NCBI GenBank assembly: GCA_028287455.1
Contig: JAQBPP010000047.1
Coordinates: forward strand, 1 to 11,419
Direction of reading: 5' to 3'
From: Bacilli bacterium
GTDB lineage: Bacteria; Bacillota; Bacilli; Tumebacillales; JAQBPP01
DNA length: 11,419 nucleotides
In this document: in pieces, positions 7,459 through 11,419 of the stretch
Layout: the number at the start of each line of letters is the position of its first letter
Position numbering within the stretch: the first letter of the stretch is position 1
The notes under the pieces: model-generated
Told to the model about the DNA's origin: nothing
What the model saw: only the letters and a program-made list of their open reading frames with translations
The model's database searches: none
Translations under genes and position numbers: made by a program

Positions 7459-7497
7459 TTGTCAATCTTTTTTATTCGATCATGGGGGCGACATTGA
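7459..7497 (+). CDS. Possible 12-codon leader peptide upstream of helD
   Basis: AAGGAG (7447-7452), the strongest ribosome binding site in the region, stands 6 bases before TTG at 7459. That TTG is out of frame with helD. It opens a reading frame of 12 codons (MSIFFIRSWGRH) ending in TGA at 7495-7497, whose last base is the first base of the helD ATG (TGATG). This is the arrangement of translational coupling. The call rests only on signal placement, since a peptide this short cannot be judged by composition. Confidence 0.35.
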   Translation: MSIFFIRSWGRH

Positions 7498-9839
7498 TGA
7501 GTATTTCTGAACAAGATTGGGCTGAAGAAGAGCAGCGGGTAGTTCATGTGACTCAGGGAATTAGTGAACGTATTGAACAGATCGAAGAAGAAGTTGGTGA
7601 GGTTAAACAGGACGTCGTCAACATCCGCAAACATTTTTGGGACGATGTCACTGTCAATCTGAGTACACCGGAAGACGCTGCAGACACTTATTCCAGCATG
7701 AAACAGCAGGTTGAAGTGTTAGCCCAGCGAGAACACAACTATCGCCACAACGCTGAACTGCTTAATAAGTTAACCCGGTTGGTTAAGTCGCCCTACTTCG
7801 GTCGGATTGATTTTGAGGAAGAAAGAGAAGAACTGGAACAAATTTACCTGGGCATTTCTTCTTTTCAGGATAAAGAAGGCAACTTCTTAGTTTATGACTG
7901 GCGTGCTCCTGTGTCCAGCTTATATTATGATTATCCTCCAGGACCCGTGGTTTATGAGAGTCCAGGCGGTGAAATTAGAGGGACGATGCATCTGAAGCGG
8001 CAGTACGTCATCCACGATGCCAAAATTAGTCTTATGTTCGATACTGGCGTGACAATTGGCGATGAGCTATTGCAGCAAGCACTCAGCAGAAATGCGGATG
8101 CACAAATGCGAAGTATTGTGGCGACGATCCAACATGAACAAAATCGGATTATTCGCAATGACCGCAGCAGAATGCTAATCGTGCAAGGCTCAGCGGGCAG
8201 TGGGAAAACATCAGCCGCACTGCAGCGAGTCGCTTATTTACTTTATAAATATCGGGATACTTTGGCAGCTGATCAAATGGTGCTGTTTTCACCAAATCCG
8301 CTGTTCAACAGCTATGTTTCGACTGTGCTTCCGGAACTCGGAGAGCAAAACATGCAGCAAACTACGTTTCAGGACTATTTGGCTCATCGATTGGGAAAGA
8401 AGTTTGATTTGGAGGACCCTTTTACTCAAATCGAGTTCACTCTTACTTTTGCAGAAAGTGAAGATTATCAGGCTCGCATCAGCGGGATTCGTTATAAGTC
8501 TTCTGTCGGCTATATGAATGCTATCCACGCTTATAAAGATTTACTTTTACAAGAAGGGATGATCTTTAAATCCATTCGTTTCCGTGGGAATACGGTCGTG
8601 GCCGCCGAGCGGATCAAGGCAAAATTCTACTCGTTTGACCCTGAAACTCGTTTATTAAACCGCATCGAACTGATCCGTGATTGGTTGTTGCAGGAACTTA
8701 ACACTTTTGAGAACAGTCAACTTCAGAAGCCATGGGTTGAAGAAGAAATCGAGTTGCTTGATGCAGAGGTTTACCAACGGGCTTACAATCAACTCCGTCG
8801 AACCCAAAAGGGGAAATTAGCTACGTTCGACGACTTCGATCAGGAAAAAACCATCCTGGCGCGAATGATTGTGAACAAATACCTAAAGACATTGCGCCGA
8901 CAAATCAGACGTCTGATATTTGTGGATACGCGCGCGTTATATATGCAAATATTTGCGGATGAAAGAGTATACTCAACAATTGCAGAACACGAGCAGTTGC
9001 CTAACTACTGGCCAGAAATCTGCCAACAGACGCTTGAACGGTTAGAGCGGTGGGAACTGTGTTATGAGGATGCGACGCCGTATCTTTACTTGCAGCAATT
9101 GGTACAAGGATTTGAGACGAACAATTCAGTCCGACATGTCATCGTCGACGAAGCGCAGGATTATTCACCCTTTCAATTTGAATTTTTGAAACGTTTATTC
9201 CCGCGCTGCAAAATGACTGCTCTTGGCGATTTGAACCAGGCCATCTTTGTCCATGGCACGTCGCTTGCCGATGTAGAACCCATCATTGATTTATATGGGC
9301 CAAAACAGACGGAATTAATTCGGTTAACACGGAGTTACCGCTCAACGCGCGAAATCGTAGAGTTCACTCGCGGAATGGTGCCTGAAGGCGACAAAATCGA
9401 ACCGTTCAACCGCAGTGGAGAGAAGCCGCTGGTTACACTAGTTTCCAATTCAGCAGAATTAAACCGACAAATTTCGAACACGATCGAAAAGTTGAAAGCA
9501 GAAGGGTATTTGTCGATCGCTGTCATTTGTAAGACAGCCAGTGAGAGTGCCGACGTCTATGACACGCTGAAAGAACTCCAGCAGGTGCGCTTGATCACGA
9601 AGACAACGCCTGCATTTGCGAAAGAAACGCTAATTATCCCGTCCTACCTGGCAAAAGGATTGGAATTTGACGCTGTGCTGATTTACAACGGTTCAAAGGA
9701 ACAATTCGGCCGTGAGAACGAGAGGAGGTTATTTTATACTGCCTGTACCAGGGCGATGCATTTATTATGTATTTTTGCGCTAGGCGATCCCAGTCCCTTT
9801 ATCACAACTCAGCCTCCTCACACCTATGTCATCGAATAA
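7497..9839 (+). CDS. helD: HelD-type superfamily 1 helicase, RNA polymerase recycling factor
   Basis: 780 residues from ATG 7497, close to the 774 of B. subtilis HelD. In Bacillota this protein binds RNA polymerase, pushes an N-terminal coiled coil into the secondary channel and uses ATP to release stalled polymerase; related actinobacterial proteins give rifampicin resistance. Seen: a charged N-terminal helical region at about 5-110, including VNIRKHFWDDVTVNL and a second heptad-rich segment; VYDWRAPVSSLYYDYPPG, typical of HelD; Walker A GSAGSGKT at 231-238 (Lys237); Walker B DEAQD at 551-555; SYRSTREIV; KGLEFDAV; and LFYTACTRAMHLL near the C-terminus. ATG 7497 gives the usual HelD opening (SEQDWAEEEQRV). 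The in-frame GTG at 7452 overlaps the ribosome binding site, and ATG 7482 lies 29 bases from it. GGGGG at 7484-7488 is the only site close to ATG 7497. Monocistronic, ended by the hairpin at 9860. Confidence 0.92.
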   Translation: MSISEQDWAEEEQRVVHVTQGISERIEQIEEEVGEVKQDVVNIRKHFWDDVTVNLSTPEDAADTYSSMKQQVEVLAQREHNYRHNAELLNKLTRLVKSPYFGRIDFEEEREELEQIYLGISSFQDKEGNFLVYDWRAPVSSLYYDYPPGPVVYESPGGEIRGTMHLKRQYVIHDAKISLMFDTGVTIGDELLQQALSRNADAQMRSIVATIQHEQNRIIRNDRSRMLIVQGSAGSGKTSAALQRVAYLLYKYRDTLAADQMVLFSPNPLFNSYVSTVLPELGEQNMQQTTFQDYLAHRLGKKFDLEDPFTQIEFTLTFAESEDYQARISGIRYKSSVGYMNAIHAYKDLLLQEGMIFKSIRFRGNTVVAAERIKAKFYSFDPETRLLNRIELIRDWLLQELNTFENSQLQKPWVEEEIELLDAEVYQRAYNQLRRTQKGKLATFDDFDQEKTILARMIVNKYLKTLRRQIRRLIFVDTRALYMQIFADERVYSTIAEHEQLPNYWPEICQQTLERLERWELCYEDATPYLYLQQLVQGFETNNSVRHVIVDEAQDYSPFQFEFLKRLFPRCKMTALGDLNQAIFVHGTSLADVEPIIDLYGPKQTELIRLTRSYRSTREIVEFTRGMVPEGDKIEPFNRSGEKPLVTLVSNSAELNRQISNTIEKLKAEGYLSIAVICKTASESADVYDTLKELQQVRLITKTTPAFAKETLIIPSYLAKGLEFDAVLIYNGSKEQFGRENERRLFYTACTRAMHLLCIFALGDPSPFITTQPPHTYVIE

Positions 9840-9859
9840 ACTTGAACTTATGGGTAACG

Positions 9860-9900
9860 ACAACAAACCGGGCAATCGATTTGGATGCCCGGTTTGTTGT
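9860..9900. terminator. Bidirectional terminator hairpin between helD and the hydroxylase gene
   Basis: A perfect 15-bp inverted repeat, ACAACAAACCGGGCA (9860-9874) with TGCCCGGTTTGTTGT (9886-9900), has an 11-base loop. The GC core is followed on either strand by the T-rich GGTTTGTTGT. It sits between the convergent helD (stop 21 bases before) and the hydroxylase gene (stop 22 bases beyond), so it probably serves both. The U tract is interrupted by G, so its efficiency is uncertain. Confidence 0.8.
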
Positions 9901-9921
9901 GAATTATAGGAAGGATTATGT

Positions 9922-10539
9922 TCAGGAAGAAATACTTGCGTTTGAATTGTTAGCGGATTCTGGTTGTGCTGGATTCACACTTCTCCAATCCGGGTTTGAC
10001 CCCAACAGGGTATCGAAACAGGAAGTGGTTACGCCGTACCAATTTTTTGTACTTTGGTAATGATGAAGAAGATGATGCCTTTTAAGGGCTTTACCCCACG
10101 GCGTAAGTGGTATAATCGGCCGATGCGACACGAAATGAGTCCACTCATAATGGAGTTGGTATACACCAATACCTGTGACAAAGGCGAAGGATAAGTTTAC
10201 GCTGCGAGTTACAGCAAAAACAATAACCCATAAAATTACATACCCAGGAATGTTATATCGGTTTGGTGAAAGCATAAATCGCAATTCAGCAGGAAAGTCG
10301 TGGTGTTCGCGATGGCCATCAAGTCCCTTTGGCAATACCCAAGGCATAAAGCCGTCGTGGAGAATGAAACGATGCACAAAATACTCACCTAAGAAAAATG
10401 CAGCGATTCCTAGCACTAAAAATCCCCAAGTCCAGTAACTAGTACGTGTCACAGCACTTACAGTTCCGTCTAGTAGAAGCGCTCCTATAATAAACAAAAT
10501 TCTTGCGTCTTTGCTGAACTCTAGCAGATATTTTCTCAT
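9922..10539 (-). CDS. Fatty acid hydroxylase / sterol desaturase family membrane protein
   Basis: 205 residues from ATG 10539, which follows AAGGAAGAG (10545-10553) at suitable spacing. The longer open frame to 10749 crosses the promoter, a terminator and part of another gene and is not used. The family is a membrane di-iron oxygenase that hydroxylates or desaturates lipid chains or isoprenoids. Its histidine clusters are all visible: HRFILH (His56/His61), HREHH (76-80), HYEWTHFVSH (130, 135, 139) and HHLLHH (155-160). Hydrophobic segments lie at about 13-30, 36-52, 97-112 and 116-130. The C-terminus is polar (PESANNSNASISS). A single-gene unit with its own promoter and a terminator on each side. 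The lipid substrate cannot be told from the sequence. Confidence 0.87.
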   Translation of the reverse strand: MRKYLLEFSKDARILFIIGALLLDGTVSAVTRTSYWTWGFLVLGIAAFFLGEYFVHRFILHDGFMPWVLPKGLDGHREHHDFPAELRFMLSPNRYNIPGYVILWVIVFAVTRSVNLSFAFVTGIGVYQLHYEWTHFVSHRPIIPLTPWGKALKRHHLLHHYQSTKNWYGVTTSCFDTLLGSNPDWRSVNPAQPESANNSNASISS

Positions 10540-10579
10540 TTGCTCTCTTCCTTGAAAAGGGGATTGAATAGCCATACAA

Positions 10580-10588
10580 ATTATACCA
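10580..10588 (-). promoter_or_regulatory. Extended -10 promoter of the hydroxylase gene
   Basis: On the minus strand TGGTATAAT combines a perfect TATAAT (10580-10585) with the TGn extension. No good -35 hexamer stands 16-18 bases upstream, where the sequence is AT-rich, as is common for extended -10 promoters. It lies 40 bases before the ATG at 10539. Confidence 0.6.
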
Positions 10589-10627
10589 GAGTTTTTAGGC
10601 GGTATATAGAGTTTTTTAACCATCGTA

Positions 10628-10663
10628 AAAAGGTCCGATGCTATATAAAGTTTCGGACCTTTT
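10628..10663. terminator. Intrinsic terminator hairpin after the 53-residue gene
   Basis: AAAAGGTCCGA (10628-10638) pairs perfectly with TCGGACCTTTT (10653-10663) across a 14-base loop. On the minus strand the stem ends in TTTTT, so it terminates the small gene at 10698-10859 and insulates the hydroxylase promoter just beyond. On the plus strand the tail is TTTTC, and no plus-strand gene ends here. Confidence 0.8.
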
Positions 10664-10697
10664 CTAAAACAACAATGTAGTGAAAACAAGTCTGAGA

Positions 10698-10859
10698 CTA
10701 CTGGATAATGCAGTGTTTCCAATTTGTAGTTTTGCCTGTTGCAGGACATGCTTCAAACAGATCGCCCTGGCGATACTGCATTCGTTTTCCAGCTTCGGAT
10801 TCATATTCGCCAGCGGTTTTCACTTGCTCGCCAGTACGATATTGGATAGTTTCAGCCAT
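10698..10859 (-). CDS. Small 53-residue protein, possibly YjzC-like
   Basis: ATG 10859 is preceded by AGGAGG at a spacing of 9, an almost perfect ribosome binding site, and the gene ends 35 bases before a strong terminator. The soluble, charged product begins MAETIQYRTGEQVKTAGEY and contains QGDLFEACPATGKTTNWKHC, with two cysteines. The layout of a TGE block, an AG-Y block and a GD-F block resembles the small YjzC-type proteins of Bacillota, whose function is unknown; that assignment is from memory and weak. The cysteines are too few for a complete zinc site within one chain. It is divergent from the ArsR gene with 140 bases between; no convincing promoter of its own was identified there. Confidence 0.75.
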   Translation of the reverse strand: MAETIQYRTGEQVKTAGEYESEAGKRMQYRQGDLFEACPATGKTTNWKHCIIQ

Positions 10860-10938
10860 CCTTGCTCACCTCCTCTTACTAACTGTAGGGTACACTTACA
10901 CATCAAAAAAATGCGTTGTAGATGTTAAATTGATTTAC

Positions 10939-10968
10939 TTGACTCGAAACCAAATGGTGACCTATAAT
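10939..10968 (+). promoter_or_regulatory. Sigma-A promoter of the ArsR/VOC operon
   Basis: TTGACT (10939-10944) and TATAAT (10963-10968) are separated by 18 bases. Transcription should start near 10975, giving a short leader before AGGAGGAG (10987-10994). ACTCGA occurs in the -35 box (10942-10947) and again at the predicted start (10971-10976). A direct repeat spaced 29 bases could be operator half-sites for autoregulation, but six bases twice could also be chance. Confidence 0.7.
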
Positions 10969-10999
10969 CAACTCGACTAAGCAAGCAGGAGGAGATCCA

Positions 11000-11347
11000 A
11001 TGATCGCTGGCTCGCCCAAGCATGACGTTTTTCAGGCAATTGCTGATCCCACGCGTCGCAAACTGCTAAGACTGCTTGTTGAGGAAGAGATGCCCGTTAC
11101 CGTAATCAGCGGTCACTTCCCGATCAGTCGTACTGCCGTTTCCAAGCACCTGCGCATTTTGTCTGAGGCAGGACTAGTCACCGAGCGTAAAATTGGCCGG
11201 GAAAGGCGGTATAGGTTGGAACCGGAACCGCTGCTTGAATTGAAACGCTGGTTATCCTATTATGAACAGTTTTGGGAAAACAAGATGGCTGCTCTTAAAC
11301 TGTTTGTAGAAGCAGAAGAATCGGAACATAGGAGGACTATAAAATGA
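11000..11347 (+). CDS. ArsR-family winged-helix regulator (non-metal type)
   Basis: 115 residues. FQAIADPTRRKLLRLL at 11-26 opens the winged helix, with the recognition helix in SRTAVSKHLRILSEAGLV (43-60) and the wing around TERKIGRERRYRL (61-73). The C-terminal part (about 78-110) is helical and charged, probably for dimerisation. There is no cysteine, so the thiol metal sites of ArsR or CadC sensors are absent. This layout matches the ArsR regulators paired with VOC or AHSA1-type proteins. The next gene overlaps its stop by ATGA, so both are made from one message. AGGAGGAG lies 5 bases before ATG 11000. It probably represses its own operon; the signal it senses is unknown. Confidence 0.88.
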   Translation: MIAGSPKHDVFQAIADPTRRKLLRLLVEEEMPVTVISGHFPISRTAVSKHLRILSEAGLVTERKIGRERRYRLEPEPLLELKRWLSYYEQFWENKMAALKLFVEAEESEHRRTIK

Positions 11348-11419
11348 AAAGCGTAAATCCATATGTGTTTATTGAAAACTGCCAGCAAGAAATGAACTAC
11401 TACCAAGGGATCCTGGGTG
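11344..11419 (+). CDS. VOC family (PhnB/glyoxalase-like) protein, 3' partial
   Basis: Only the first 25 codons are in the window, beginning MKSVNPYVFIENCQQEMNYY. That opening, a first beta strand (PYVFIEN) followed by a helix with paired aromatic residues, is typical of PhnB-like VOC proteins, which often begin this way and often follow an ArsR regulator. ATG 11344 overlaps the upstream TGA, and AGGAGG (11333-11338) precedes it by 5 bases. Enzyme activity cannot be stated from this fragment. Confidence 0.65.
   Translation, partial: MKSVNPYVFIENCQQEMNYYQGILG

Noticed and set aside
7452..7496. Longer helD start at GTG 7452
   Set aside because: The GTG overlaps the AAGGAG ribosome binding site itself, and the added residues (VVLVNLFYSIMGATL) do not resemble HelD N-termini.
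9767..10060. Plus-strand open frame across the end of helD and the hydroxylase
   Set aside because: It reads through the terminator hairpin and lies antisense to the hydroxylase histidine boxes.
10540..10749. 70-codon N-terminal extension of the hydroxylase
   Set aside because: It spans an extended -10 promoter, a terminator hairpin and the end of the 53-residue gene in another frame. ATG 10539 has its own ribosome binding site and gives a complete family domain.
10680..10980. Two plus-strand open frames upstream of the ArsR gene
   Set aside because: They are antisense to the 53-residue gene and run into the ArsR promoter. The antisense gene has a far better ribosome binding site.

Overview
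The window reads as chromosomal DNA of a Gram-positive Bacillota, most likely of the Bacillus/Paenibacillus/Alicyclobacillus type. The reasons are strong AGGAGG-like ribosome binding sites, several TTG and GTG starts, sigma-A promoters of TTGAxx-17/18-TATAAT form, a ZTP riboswitch on a terminator platform, and gene families common there (HelD, DUF6526, AlgI/AlgJ-like acyltransferase pair). Genus cannot be fixed from the sequence alone. There is no sign of a phage, transposon, CRISPR array, tRNA or rRNA.

Layout. 1-2740 (+): 3' part of a large gene joining a glycoside hydrolase family 2 catalytic region to a C-terminal xylose-isomerase-like sugar epimerase barrel. 2806-3240 (+): small two-helix membrane protein of the DUF6526 type, starting at TTG. 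3294-4568 (-): glyA (serine hydroxymethyltransferase), preceded by its own sigma-A promoter and a ZTP (pfl) riboswitch whose 3' end overlaps an intrinsic terminator. 4731-7272 (-): an MBOAT O-acyltransferase and a translationally coupled SGNH-type partner, an envelope polysaccharide acylation pair. 7497-9839 (+): HelD-type helicase, an RNA polymerase recycling factor, with an extended -10 promoter, an AT-rich palindrome and a possible 12-codon leader peptide. 9860-9900: long bidirectional terminator hairpin. 9922-10539 (-): fatty acid hydroxylase/sterol desaturase family membrane protein. 10628-10663: second terminator hairpin. 10698-10859 (-): 53-residue protein with a perfect ribosome binding site. 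11000-11347 (+): cysteine-free ArsR-type regulator, overlapping by ATGA the start of a VOC/PhnB-like protein that runs off the window.

The genes form several independent short units. The clearest regulatory logic is at glyA: the purine intermediate ZTP, which accumulates when 10-formyl-tetrahydrofolate is short, should prevent termination and raise SHMT, which feeds the one-carbon pool. The MBOAT/SGNH pair and the ArsR/VOC pair are clear two-gene operons. The most unusual items are the GH2-epimerase fusion, the compact riboswitch/terminator overlap, the helD leader, and a glyA product of a non-classical sequence type. No wholly new multi-gene system is evident.
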